The translations under genes were made by a program, and so were the position numbers. Below are positions 1 through 12,111 of a stretch of 64,000 nucleotides of DNA, piece by piece. The first letter of the stretch is position 1, and every line of letters starts with the position of its first letter. The stretch is taken from positions 10,726,803 through 10,790,802 of the forward strand of contig NC_061129.1 of NCBI RefSeq assembly GCF_905220365.1. The letters are read 5' to 3'. The notes under the pieces are model-generated. The model was given only the letters and a program-made list of their open reading frames with translations, searched no databases and was not told the origin of the DNA. Origin of the DNA: Vanessa cardui (lineage: Eukaryota; Arthropoda; Insecta; Lepidoptera; Nymphalidae).

Positions 1-240
1 AAATTTTCTCTACGGGAGGCGTAACAATCACAGGTACCAACGCTATTTATTGCTATTTACGATATTCAGTATTGAATGAGATAATTAATACTTTGACCAT
101 GTCGAAATCTTGATATTACGTCATTTGTGGTAACTTATTTCAAAAATATTTATCGTTTAACTCGATCGAGAGTAAACTAACCAGTCGGATCTCTATAATG
201 AATGTGAGTAAGCAGTGCATCACCGGTGTCGTATGTGCAG

Positions 241-500
241 CGCGCAGCGTGAACGACGTGCAGTCGGCGGTGGAGCGCATCTTCCCGCTCGTGTACGAGT
301 TCCGCAAGCCCCGCACGGCGGCGGACGAGGAGCTGCTGCGCCAGCGCCGCGCGGCGCGTCGGCCGGCGCCCAGCGCGCCCGCGCCGCGCGACGCGCCGCG
401 AGAGGCGCCCGAGGCGGCGCCCGCGCGCATGCCTACCGACCCCATGCACCTCGTCACGCTGTCCGACGACGAGGACGCCGACGCAGACGCCTGGGAATGA
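241..500 (+). CDS. Last exon of an unrecognised protein-coding gene (partial)
   Basis: This is the C-terminal end of a gene whose earlier exons lie left of the window. Base composition jumps from AT-rich to strongly GC-rich at about 240, just after TGTGCAG, which I take as the splice acceptor. The frame then encodes a short amphipathic stretch (VQSAVERIFPLVYEFRKPRT), an Arg/Ala/Pro-rich disordered region, and a very acidic tail (SDDEDADADAWE) before the TGA at 498-500. An ATG at 198 in the same frame would give a 100-aa protein, but it sits in intron-like sequence and is less likely. The family was not recognised. The acidic tail would suit a nuclear or scaffold protein, but that is a guess. 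Confidence 0.5.
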
Positions 501-836
501 CGCGCCCCGTCCCGCGCCCACCCCCGCTGTGAAACGACGGACTCTTGTTTGGCATAGAGCGATGACCGTCGGTCGTTAGTGTAACCGCGTGTGAATTGTC
601 GGCGAGCTCTTTTCGGTTCATGCCAAAGATATTTATTAGAGGAGGTGCTTCGCGCTTGTCGACGGACGCCGCCGCCTCGCCGCGCCCGCGAGCCGCTTGT
701 TCCCGGTTCGTTCGCGGATGTATTATGTTCGTGATGCTCCCGTGACCTCTATTAGTATGCGTAGGTACGGTTGATTCGTTTGACTCGTTCGATTCGAAAC
801 CAAATTGTCGTAATTGATAAATGATGAGATAATAAA
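501..836 (+). other. 3' UTR and poly(A) signal of the upstream + strand gene
   Basis: About 330 nt of sequence without a gene follows the TGA at 500. It ends with a canonical AATAAA at 831-836 and a T-rich stretch after it, so transcription of the + strand gene probably ends near 850. The first half (to about 720) is GC-rich like the last exon and the second half is AT-rich. Confidence 0.5.
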
Positions 837-1247
837 TCTCTTTACCGATACTCAGTCTCGTTTTTTATTTGCCGTTGTGATTGATGATTTCGTAGTGATA
901 ATAGCGTTCGCGATAATGATGTAAGGAAGTAATGACTGAATGTTAGGTAGATGTTAGTGGTTGTAAATACGAAAGCTTTAGACATTATACATTTAATTAA
1001 AATTGGTTTGTTTTATTGCAACATTTATTTAAATCGTAAAATAGTAAAGTCCAAAATCTGAAGTGATTTAAGAAATCTAATTTAAGGTGCAGCCATAAAT
1101 ACAAATCGTGCATAATATTTAAATAGACAAAACGAGTAAATTGTATGTTATTACTTATAATATTAGTTATTAAGCTATGAAAATGGAAGCGCGCTTTATT
1201 GACACAATCAAAAGTATTTAATGTTAACCAACGACAGAGCGACAGAA

Positions 1248-2026
1248 CTAGGAATCCGAATCGTGTGTGTCGTATTCGTCGCTGGTGAGCGGGCGCGCGC
1301 GAGTGCGTGTCGGCCGCGGCGCCCGCACGCCGCCCCCCGCGCCGCCCGCCGCGCCGGCGCCAGTGCGCGCAGTGCGGCGCCGAGCGCAGACGGCCGCGGG
1401 GGTGCGGATGTAGGCGCTCAGGTCCACAACGGCTAGTCTCGGAGTACGAACTGCCTTGCCTATTATGTTTAGCACAATTACTGTCATGTTTATATGAATA
1501 CATTTATTAATAAACATATCTTATTGAAATTGTATTGGATAAAGTTAAAAAAAGATGTTATGAATAATGTGTTAATTCGTTCAGACTAAAAGTAATCTTT
1601 GATAATGTGACAATAGAATAGTTTAAAAGAGTAAGTAATGATTTTCTTATCGGTTGACTGGCTAACCGGTGAGTTTTCATTGATGACAATGTGATTAAAT
1701 AAAATTCAAAAGAACCAAAATTGCGTCTACTGATTGTTTCATTTTGTTATCACAAAATACTTTATAAGTAATTAAATAGAATTTGATAAAGCAACATTTA
1801 AATGTTATAAAAGAGATGCGTTTTGAGACATGATTTAATATACTTACCAGTAATTATGGGTAGATTGCTTTCTACAACATGAACCGTTCGCGGCCTAGCT
1901 CTCAGGCCTGCGTTTCTTGTAGTTCGTAGAGGAAGGGCTCGCAGTGTGGGCGGAGATCTGGCTGGTAAAGGGGGCGATAGTATTCGCGCTACCAGCACTC
2001 TCCTTTCCGGCGATGAGCTGGGAGAT
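1248..2026 (-). CDS. Two probable C-terminal tail exons of the carboxypeptidase 6-like gene
   Basis: Two - strand blocks behave like exons. Block 2026-1848 encodes Ser/Pro/Arg-rich sequence and ends in a strong donor (ACTG|GTAAGT). Block 1450-1248 follows an acceptor (GGCAG|TT); the leftover G plus TT makes a Val codon, so the two join in phase. The second block is GC-rich and encodes a low-complexity Arg/Ala/Gly stretch, then an acidic end (TSDEYDTHDSDS) and TAG. A possible poly(A) signal on the - strand (AATAAA) lies near 1200. The blocks are on the strand of the carboxypeptidase gene and directly downstream of it, so they are probably its tail. The exon linking them to 3121-2854 was not found, so they could belong to a separate gene. 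Confidence 0.45.
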
Positions 2027-2440
2027 CTTACATACCAAACATTAATTGTTTTTTATCGTAGCAACTATCTAGCCCCCATAAATCCTCAAATATAAAGCAT
2101 TTTAACACTACACTATTCTAAAGTTCAGTAAATTTAAATGATATGGTTAATGGGAAGAAGTGTAAAAATAGAAAATAATCATCAATCACACCTTTCTCTT
2201 TCATTGATTGGTCGTTTTCGTCGCCGCCTCCTCCGCGATTCCTTTTTTTTGATGTTTGTGCCCTCACGAGGTGGAATTACTCCAACATGTCGGTAATAGT
2301 CGCAGAGTGCCTTTGCCAAAGACCTTCCTATTTTAAAATCTACGATTAAGTTTAAGCGTATATATTCTGATGAGAATTATAGTCACTAATTTTAAAAACT
2401 ATAAAATATTACTTCACTTGTTTTTAAAAGATATAAAAGT

Positions 2441-2731
2441 AACAGCCTGTACATTTCGTACTGTTGGTTTAAGGCCTCTTCCATTAAGGAGAGGGTTTGG
2501 AACGTATTCCACCACGCTGTTCCAATGCGGGTTGGTGGAATGCACATGTGGCAGAATTTCGATGAAATTAGACATATGCAGGTTTCCTTACGATGTTTTC
2601 CTTCATCGCCGAGCACGAGATGAATTACAAACACAAATTTAGCACATAAATACATAGTGGTGCTTGCCCGGATTTGAACCCGCAATCATCGGTTAAGATG
2701 CACGCGTTCTAACCACTGGGTCATCTCAGCT
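2441..2731 (-). mobile_element. tRNA-derived SINE (family 1)
   Basis: Read on the - strand, the head has a polymerase III A-box-like sequence (GAGATGACCCAGTGGTTAGA) and a B-box (GGGTTCAAATCC), and the tail ends in an AACAGGCTGTT-like motif. Other copies lie at 26535-26740, 29405-29700, 31322-31500, 38826-39120 and 58690-58786. It sits 3' of the last confirmed carboxypeptidase exon. Confidence 0.75.
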
Positions 2732-2853
2732 TAAAAGATATATTTATATATATAAGTAATTAAGGAGAAACTAACATTGGCAGTAGTTCTAGATAGGTAG
2801 TAGTGACCAAATTCTTACGACATAAAACTGATGCATGAGTTGAAGAATTTTGG

Positions 2854-5800
2854 CTAAATATGCAACGCGAAGAGAGGCATTGTGATTGACTGATTACAAA
2901 GGATACAGGCATCTTCAGTATAGTGTAAAAAAGGCCCTCTTGGAGTTAATCTTCGACCACCCAAAGACGCTAACAGCGTATAGGCGTCGATGGTGCCGGT
3001 AGGGAGGCTGCGCCGCGCACTGCCCAGAGCTAGAGGATCTGCATTATACAAACATGATTCTGGCTTCCATGCCTCGACACGCATTCCCAGAAACTTTGGA
3101 AGTACTGCATGACGTTCAAACCTGAACACAGATGATAAAAATGTTAAATGGGCGATTAAATTACTGTTCTTGGAAAATTATTTCAATAGAGGTAACGTTT
3201 TAATGAAAATTAATGAAAATGTGTTCGGACAAGTTGAATTTATCGCAATTTCTCTTAAACATTTTTGTATGCTATTATTTACGCAACTATTATTTATGAT
3301 AATTTAGAATTTTCCTCATGATGTTTTCTTTCACCACCAAGCAAGGGATAAAACAACAAATATTGGCGGAATATAATAGAACTTAAACAAAGGTATTTAG
3401 ATAAAATGTTACTTAAACGTTGCTATAAAATTTAAACAGAAATTTTGGTTTAAATCATTAAATTAAAAAATTTAAAAAATGTTATTGTTTTCTTACGACT
3501 GCCTGTAACGTAACTTACTATATTGAAGTTTTATTTATAAAGACTTATGTAACAGTAACATACCTATATACGTCATCGTATGAATTACCGCGTACAAACA
3601 CACCTTCGTGGCTTATATCGGAGTGGATATCTATAATAAAATCCAACTGCAGAGCCTAAAAATAAAATCTATGATATTTGTATATACAGAGAGACATTTA
3701 ATGTATATGAATAGAATAAAAACGGTTACTATAACATGTTTTGAACGTTCTATAATCACCAAGGTACGAGTACGTACTTTTTCAGCTGTAATCTTTTTTA
3801 GTAGATCATTGACCGCAATAAGAGCAGGGTGAGCATAACTAGTAGCTTTGTTCCAACTGCGATTGAGGTCTGAACCAAGCAAGTCTGAGCGCTGGTTTCC
3901 TAAGAACACGCCGTCAGGGTTTAGCATTGGTACCACCTAAAAAAAATTATATCAATATCTAAAAATAAATTATATTTTTATTTTTGATTTGTCACAGGAT
4001 TATATTAATTTTCCTATGAATTACCTGAATAACGATTCCATTACGTAAAGCAATTGCTTTCTCTGACGAACTTGCTATGTAATCTAAGAAACCTGAAACA
4101 TACCATACTTGCTTAAAAACAAAAAAAAAGTAAAAATACATATAAAAACAAATGACAACTAATATAAGATCATTAAAAACATTAAAAATATATGTTCAGT
4201 ATAGAATATGTTTAAAAATACGAAGGTCTATTCTAATAAATTTCTAAATTAAAGTAATAAAAACGATTTAAAGTAGGTACATATTAAATTTTAGTAGACG
4301 ATTGTGAATTTTTAAAGAAACCTACATAAAAAATAACAATTAAAACTAATAAAATAAGGTAGGAAATATTATTAACCTTGACAAATATAAGAAGATGGTT
4401 GTTCACCGCCGTGGACTCTTGCTAAAATGACAACGACACGTTTCCTTGCTTCACTAGGCTTCCCTTTTGTTACAGATTCCTCTTTACTTTCTTCTTTAGG
4501 TATAAGGTTTCCAATAGTAATTAAATCTATTCGACGCTTTTGCTGTAACACAGACACACCATTAGGTGAATACATTTAACAAAATATATAATAACTTAGT
4601 AGCAGTGACGGCGCAAGATCGTATATTAATGTGGGCAAGATACAGCTTGTTTTTTTTTACAGTATACTCTGATCGCAATGTTATGTTGTACTTTTTCAAA
4701 TTTCGGGCGCGAGGCCCTTTGTACCGCGAGGCCGTGTGCGAAGACTTACACCGCCCACGCCTTACGCCGCCACTGTCTGAGGGTATCACTGACTTCCCAA
4801 ACAGTGCATACATTGAGATTTATCATTAAGATTCAATTTTTTGTTTAAATAAACCAAGAGGTAAAAAAGTTAATATGGTAAGGGATTTTATGTATGATAT
4901 GAATATACTACACTACAATTATACATGCAGATGTGTGTTTCTGTTTGTATGTGTGTGTATGATCAATAATTATATGATAAACAATTCTCTCACTGTCGTT
5001 TGTGCAATACTCTCTCGAGTGGCAAAGGTCTGAGCTCGCTTTTCCCAGATAGCTAAATGCTTCTGCAACCTCGAATATGAATAAGGTGCTGCTGCTGCGA
5101 ACTGGTACACATCTTCTTCTTTATCAAATCCAAACGCTAGACTAAGTATCTTCCTACCTCGGTGCACCAGCGACCGATGATAAAATATTAATCGTCGAGG
5201 TATACGTTGCCTAAAGATCATTTATAATATTTTAAAATAAATAAAATATATTGGTCATTGGTCAAATGATTTAGTAATAAAAATATAAGTCATTCACTGA
5301 TAAATGTTTTGTTCGATCATCTAATAAATAAAAATTCTATTATAAAAAAGAGTGTTAATATATTAGGGCGTTTTAAAAACAGGTCGCATCTAATAATTTT
5401 CTACTTTTACGGTGTATAACAATTTTATCAATTACCAAAAAGGAATACAATAATTGTCTTACCACTTTGGCCGAGAAGTCGATCGTACCAAGGGTGTCAT
5501 GTCTTCGTTAAATAAGTTGTTCTCTTTTCCTAAATTTACTATATTGAATATAACGCGCTGAAAATAATAAATAATAAAAACAATAAATAAGTTAAGAAGG
5601 TCCAGCTGTCGGCATAAGTGATATAATAATTACAATGACTTCTATTACCTGATCTTGTTTTACGTTTTCAACCGTAAAATTAAACCAAAAACGCGAGCGC
5701 GGTCTACATGTGTCAGGTCTGATGAAGAGATCATATTCGAGCTCAGTAATATGGTCAGCACGCCCTAGGTTTCCGCACTCGAAGGCTGCGTCGAAGCATA

Positions 5801-7616
5801 GGTGACCTCGCTTCGCCTTCCCGCTGTGACCAGGCGGACGCACAATAAGGCGATTTAAATTCCCAAGCCCACCCTCTCCATCACTCTCTTCGCTGTCTGT
5901 AATTATGATCTACCATTTATTGCACTTAAGTTTTAATAATATATAAATTCAGTGGCGTAAACTTTTAGTAAAACTTAACGAGTAATCATTTTTTTTAAGA
6001 TTTAATTCCATTATTTAATGTACCATTTCTAGGCCGTAAATATATCGTCGTATGTTCAAGGTTGTCAATAAATGATTCCATTATAGAGCCGATTTTTAGA
6101 GTAATTATTAACCTTTCAAATAAATTTGATTGTATAATTTATAAAATAAATAAATATTTAAGTATACTGAATCAGTGGTTTCTGCTCAAAGGCTTATAGG
6201 AAAGTGTGCAAAGTATCTAAAGCTCCAATATAGAAAACCGTTTACCCAACACGCCATGAGTTAAAATTGAAAAGCTTTACTCAATTTATAAACTAGGTAC
6301 TTCAAATAAAATAAACACATTTTAAAGAAGCTATTTCAATAGATTTAAGACTACTGTATAAATACTGTACAATTGAAACCTTTCGAATTAAAGACAAGAT
6401 CTAGAAATATAAATACTATTGTATATAATTAGCACATGAATTACTAAAAACATTCTATAGTCATTAATAAATCAAATATTATTATTGAAATGAATCATAC
6501 ATTTTACTATGCAGCTAGTATACGTATAAGTCAATGATCCTATGTCATAATTTTTGTATAAAAATGGCATCCCGTTTATGCTTTAGAATATTACAGTAAT
6601 ATATAAAATATGGAATACTCTATGAGTAAAGTCTTATCCGATTAACACTTTCGACGTTAATTGTAAGTAAAACGAAATTGATTTTCAATGTCTGTTTGTA
6701 TGTTACGAGTAAATTGAATCCATTTTACGAGTAATGACAGTCATCACAGCGCAATGTCTTCACATAAATCGAAGTAAAATTGAAACGAAAACGTACGTAG
6801 TCGCGATGCTATCGAGATAGAAAACTACGTTGTTAGGCCGAGATTTTTTTTTATATAAAAACATTTCGCAAGACAGCTATTTTTGTATAACATAGTCACA
6901 GTTTGTATATATAATTATTAATTGGTTCTTGAAGTGGGTGGAAACTATACCTAAGGATGTAATTTTGCAGTGTATCGCATTTCCGACAAACACCCTAGGT
7001 ATTTCACGAAGACGTAATTCTTATAAAGAACTTTAGTCACGCAACCTTCACATGCATTTTCCTCACAATATATCCGTCAGTAGCCATATGAACTGCGAGC
7101 TGTACCGATTTATATTAACAGCCCATTCAGACATTTCTTAACGCTTTCGAATATGCCTTCATAGAGCTGAATACAATTTTTTGGAAATAGAATTTAGTCT
7201 GATATCTTGAAGTCTTTATTAAGTTAGAATTATGTTTAAAATAATCTTAAAAATATACGTTTCCTGCTGGTACAATTGAAATACACAAAATTGTCAATTT
7301 TGCGTTTAGGGAAATAATTAATAGGCATATTTAAATTTAGAATTTTCTGCTCTTTAATGAGATGCGTTCAGGGTGCTGGTATACGAAAATACTATTTTGA
7401 ATTCATCATTTACTCTTCCAGACGTTGAAAACCACAATAAAAAATCGTGTCTTTTAGATAGCTATAGCAGGACACAGGATTACAGGACAGGAGAAATTAA
7501 AAAACAATTATAAATTTACATAATTCAAGTATACCATTTGTAAGCCCTCTTAAACTAATTTCGTCCAAATTTAAATGTATTTCACGATGGAATAATAAAA
7601 GGTACTTACCGGACAT
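2854..7616 (-). CDS. AGBL4: Cytosolic carboxypeptidase 6-like (M14 family, AGBL4/CCP6 type), possibly inactive
   Basis: Enzymes of this family remove glutamates from the side chains or C-termini of tubulin in cytoplasm and cilia. Coding exons chain in phase: 7616-7610, 5896-5649, 5557-5463, 5210-4994, 4542-4377, 4092-4025, 3936-3778, 3655-3564, and 3121 to 2854 or a little less. The start reads MSDSEESDGEGG. Next come the CCP N-domain (FDAAFECGNLG, YDLFIRPDTC, FNFTVENVK) and the M14 domain. Zinc ligands are His233 and Glu236 (VHGGEQPSS) and His331 (IDIHSD); Asn292 and Arg293 (DLNRSW) bind substrate. At residue 401 the family catalytic glutamate (YTLE in the vertebrate protein) reads Leu (YTLL) in a gapless stretch up to HYTEDA. 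Reading straight through gives a stop at 2854 and about 439 aa; alternatively an unseen donor leads to the tail exons. Identification is firm; activity is doubtful. Confidence 0.85.
4603..4775. mobile_element. hAT-type MITE (CAGTGRCGGCG ends) in a carboxypeptidase intron
   Basis: The element begins CAGTGACGGCG and ends with the inverse of CAGTGGCGGCG. The interior matches the element at 41999-42170. It lies in the intron between exons 5210-4994 and 4542-4377. Flanking 8-mers no longer match clearly, so it is old or its edges have drifted. Confidence 0.65.
5900..7609. other. Intron 1 of the carboxypeptidase gene
   Basis: This 1.7-kb AT-rich stretch lies between the 7-nt first coding exon and exon 2. 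I see no further exon or clear repeat in it. Confidence 0.5.
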
Positions 7617-7879
7617 TTTATTTTACAGCATATTTAAACACTAAACTTTTGACGCATATATTAGAAGTCTAGTAACACGGAAAATTTCAAGAGTTCTTTT
7701 TAAATAAGCACAAATCAATTCCGGATTATGGTAAATGATTTTTGAAGTTGTGTGTTTGAGTCGCTTGTTCGGTTCCACTTGTTGTTGCCACGATACGACA
7801 CAATGCGACATTTTGCTACCTAATAATAACAAAAATAAAAACTGGGCGAATGAGTTATTGTTATTATTCAAATTAGTTA

Positions 7880-7892
7880 GTTGCTTAGCAAC
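7880..7892 (-). promoter_or_regulatory. RFX X-box-like palindrome upstream of the carboxypeptidase gene
   Basis: GTTGCTTAGCAAC is a perfect inverted repeat of GTTGCT/AGCAAC around one base. It matches the RFX X-box shape (two half sites, short spacer) and lies 264 nt upstream of the ATG at 7616. X-boxes mark genes for cilia, and CCP6 acts on ciliary tubulin in other animals, so the position makes sense. No binding is shown. Confidence 0.5.
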
Positions 7893-10800
7893 CAAGCTAG
7901 CTGTGCAATGTTCTTTATTGTGTCACTGACACTACCAATAAAGCATATGTAACGTCAAATGAACTGAACGGATTAAATTAATTCCATATTGATGTCGAAA
8001 TGAAGTTATTTTTCATAGGAAAAATATGTGTTCCACATATTATAATAATAAATATTTTGCGTGTCTTAATATAAAGTTATTTAAGACAATATACATATAC
8101 TTGGAGAAGTGCTAAATAACTTACGGATATCATCGACACGTCCTACTTTAAACCAGGTAACTTCAAAATACAAATTTAATTTGAAAACGTTTTTAAAATT
8201 CTAAAACCTTGGAAATCAGTCCTTATCGAAAATTTTGGTCTCGAATTTCAAAGTTTTTTTTTTGTTTTTACTTTATAATATATTTATATTACCAATATCT
8301 TTTTCTAAAAAGATATGGACGAAGACAATTTTTGTGGGTCTTTTTAATAAGTACTTATAAAACCTAGTATTGTATAACTATCTAAGTTAATTTTTATTCT
8401 TAGTTACTTTTTTTAGCGGGATAAAGTTTAATGTCGCAAGATCGATCCTAACCTCTTGGGATATTGTCATCCTAACTTAACACAAACGATAAGCTTAAAT
8501 GCAGAGGTAAATAGGAATATTAGTTACACCAAATAATGTGGCATTGCAACAGTTATTTTTATTTAACTTTTGTTTTTTTTGTGCTTAAACGTTGAAAAAT
8601 ATTTTTAGAAGATACGCTAGATTTTATATTTACCATACTACACTATCCATTGATTGATTGAATATGTACAATTTGTCATTGTTGAATGAATTGAAAAACA
8701 TGAATATGCAGACTAATAATATAAAGATCATATCTCACTTTCCTCATCTCGAAGCATTTTTTCATATTATAATACTAATTAAGTACTACAGACATCAAGT
8801 GTCCAACAAAAATTTTGTTAATAAAAAACTTATGTATTTGCTAAAGATATTTTTTAAATAAACATTTTTAAATAACAAATGAGTAGGTAGAGTGAGAAAC
8901 TGTATTGAATTAAATCGAATAAGTGTGATTTTTTGTTAATATAAAATCGTTCTTTAAGTAACGATTGCAGTCGAAAGCTAAATTTAAATATTTATTTATT
9001 TAATCCCCCAACAATTAGAATCAACAAGTACTATTTTTAAAACATTGAACTAAGAAGTCGAGTGTAACATGATAAAGTATGTTTTTACTATGATATAATA
9101 TGATATCTATAATACGTAATCATGATAAAAATATACTTACTAAAAATAAAAAATAAAACCCATAGACGACATATAATACAGGTAAAATAATTTAATAGGT
9201 AGATGGCAACAGTAAGTCTGTTGAAGGAAAGGTTCTATAATTATTAAATAAAATGCAGCCTCTATGCGTAATATTATAGTGTCAAAATCAAACGTAACGG
9301 AAGAGTTTAATAAGGTATACACACATATTACTACATGCCCTTTCATTCATTTCACTATAAAAATTGCATTATATGGTTACTTATTTATAGGTAAGTAATT
9401 ATTAACATAAGAATTAACAACATAAATTCTTTTTAATATATATACAAATATGAACTAAAACTAGTTACTGTATAAATCTTGACCGCGTGGAATGGTGGTA
9501 AGAATGCTAGCAGCATTTCCCCGTTGAATCACAATACGATCCTCTGGGCAAAAAACGAACCACCTGTCACCGGTGGAGGCAATGTAATTATTATGTTACT
9601 TGATGTTTCTATATTACTACTATTTCGATAATTTGACATTTAGGTATGTCTGCATTGCAATGTAGTAATGAAGCGCTTAAGAAATGATATTTCAATGGCT
9701 TAGTCCAATTTTTATAAAGCGACTGACATCAAGGAATAAGTTTCTTAAATCAAGACTAAATATTCATTATTGAAAATTTTAGTCGTCAACGGTTTGTATT
9801 TTTTACAATCGTGTACGTAAGGGTCGTATCATAATGTGTAATATGTAATCGTATAAGTGTTATTTTAAACGGCGGAGCGAGGTTCTAGGAAATTTTGGGC
9901 TACAATTTTCAGAAAACTTTTTAAAAAGTATCTTAATTTTATACAGTATTTTAAAAAAGCCTTCTCATGACATGCATTTCGAAATATATGTTTAATGGTT
10001 TTCTATCGTCAATATAAATAGACAATGACTCTCCAAATGACTGAAGTATAATTTACAAATTTTAATTTATTAAATTATTAGAATTAAGAATATTGTCGTA
10101 GTTTCTCATGGAAAATTTGAGACCAGAGATTTTAAGACAATTGATATTATATCAATAGTAGATAACTTTGTGTATTCAAAATAAAAATAAAATGTTCACG
10201 TACTTCAAAACAAATTATCATTTTCCCTATTCGCGATTGTGTAAACAAAGAGGCACTTAAAGGATCAGTTAATATAGCTATATGTTCCGACTTTACGCAT
10301 TAAATTCGAAGATAGCCATAAAATAATAAAAAAAATTGCGGTCTTTGGACGTGGAACCTTTGTCGGATGAGGGTGGGTTTTGACACCTTTTGATAAATGT
10401 TAAGATTTTATTTCATAAAATAGGGGTTGTTTTAATTGTAATTTACACTATACATCATTAATACGACAATCGTTTGGATAATCATTTTTATACTACAATA
10501 TTATTTAATAAAAAGCTACAAAAAATTATTGACATAATATTCAATTTAGTAATACTAATAAACATGCTAAAACTGTCAACTAAAAAATACTTTTGAGTTA
10601 AACAAGAAGATTTTTATTCATTTTCCAAAATTCGCCAAATTGAAAATCCTAATTAATATCAATTGTTGTCGGTGCAGTCACCAAATATGTTACATAATAA
10701 TGCAATTAGGTTTTTATGGTTGCTAACGTGAGTTGTTTGAGTTATTTATAATCTTGGAAATCTCTTCGGAATGTATAAACAAGAAGCAACGGTAACAGTT

Positions 10801-11810
10801 TCTTCCTACTATATTCACAACAATGCTATGTATTTTTTATGCTGTATGTGTAATACGGGCAGGAGGCTCACCTAAAGAAAAGTGACCATCATCTTTCATG
10901 GAAATCTGCAACAGCTTGCAGATACGTTGTCGGACTTTGATAAATGAGTATGCTCTATTCTTGAAGATTCTCAAGTCGTATCGGCTAGGAAAAACCGCCG
11001 GCCAAAGCTAACTCCACAAAGCATTTGTGCTAGGCAGAAAATTCTTGAAAATTAATTAGTTCGGATGGAACTTGGAATTTTGAGGTTGGTTTCCTGGTCC
11101 ACGATGTTATTTCAACTTTTATTATTTATATCAAAATTTAATTTTAATTTTAAATGTCGTTTCTTTTGTAGGCGAAATATAGAACGAAAAAGAATTAGAA
11201 AAATATCGGAATCTTTTTTAAATCATTTTATATGAATAGATTTCCTACAAGTGATTTCTGCATCCAATTTATGTGTGGGCTCTATTAGAATATAAAAAAA
11301 GTTACACGCATGTGTGTTATTTTTTTAATATAGTCTAAATAATTTCTTAAATGTGCATTGATTTTGTTTTTGTAGTATCTATTATGGGCGAAAAAGGGCG
11401 GTAACACTTAAACACTTTGTTCTACGCAATAATGGCATATCTCTAAGATAACAGTGCATTTGGATAAGTACCTGTCCACATTATAAAATTTATAAGGTTA
11501 AATACAAACTTAGATAACTCGTTAAAATATTAATAGACATGTAGCTTTATAGGTTTATGTAATGTGGGATATGGAGGGTCTTAATGGGCACGATTTTAAA
11601 TCATTATATTAGTAGATAATATGTATATAATCACTATTCACAAATCAATCTATATATCGGTTAAAAAATAAATCATTTTCCTTCAGTAGTTTCAGAGCAT
11701 AGAGCTAAAACAAGCATTGACACATAAAACTGAGGGCTTTAAATTATTATAAAAGACTAATTCGACGGCAACATAGGACAAATACTAACAATTTCATATT
11801 TTCACCGTGC
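7893..11810. other. Intergenic AT-rich spacer with old repeats
   Basis: No gene is supported here. The small open frames are AT-rich and show no family. Recognisable pieces are a repeat fragment at 9481-9580, a fragment of a common lepidopteran interspersed repeat at 10856-11060 (starting GCAGGAGGCTCACCT), and a block at about 10170-10340 that recurs at 19600-19780 upstream of GH1 gene B. The stretch 11340-11540 recurs at 21380-21560 and, more weakly, at 57400-57510. Confidence 0.5.
10856..11060 (+). repeat. Diverged interspersed repeat fragment
   Basis: The stretch starting GCAGGAGGCTCACCT and running through GCCGGCCAAAG to the ATTCTTGAA motif resembles a very common lepidopteran interspersed repeat. 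The copy is heavily mutated and no ends were fixed. Confidence 0.4.
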
Positions 11811-11817
11811 GGATGCC

Positions 11818-12107
11818 AGGTTCATCGTCTGTTAAAGAGGTAAACTCCGAGCAGTGCAAGGGAAGCCCCTTGCGGCCTGGGTATAAGTTTAATGGAATGC
11901 CCGTTGCAGTTTTTTGTTGAGTCCTCATTTATCAACCCTGACAGGAAAATTCAGTCCCGCAGCCTACGCGGTTAGAAACGTTAGTCAACGACCTGATATT
12001 GACACCGCTCGTTTTGTTTTTTGGTTACTTTCAGAGTGTTATGTCATATGGCATAATTTGGGGTAACCCTACAGATATTGAATCTGTTTTTATTTTACAT
12101 AAATTAA
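11818..12107 (+). mobile_element. LINE 3'-region fragment (jockey/CR1-like), left part
   Basis: In broken frames the sequence reads like the post-RT region of the LINE at 43850-45503 (DIDTAR, then a YGIILWGN-like motif and DIES). It is cut at 12112 by a foldback element. The matching continuation (VEKRAVRSIYNFG) appears at 13692, so the two pieces probably come from one insertion. Confidence 0.6.
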
Positions 12108-12111
12108 AATT

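Noticed and set aside
140..532. Overlapping frames on both strands over 140-532
   Set aside because: They are open only because the last exon at 241-500 is GC-rich; composition and splice context favour the + strand frame ending at 500.
997..1503. 168-codon - strand frame and two + strand frames over the GC-rich stretch
   Set aside because: They lie in other frames of the proposed tail exon 1450-1248. The chosen frame has a phase-matched splice to the exon before it and an acidic end; the others do not.
7641..7929. Small frames on both strands near 7.7 kb as the first exon of the carboxypeptidase
   Set aside because: No donor in the needed phase. The 7-nt exon at 7616-7610 with GTAAGT fits exactly.
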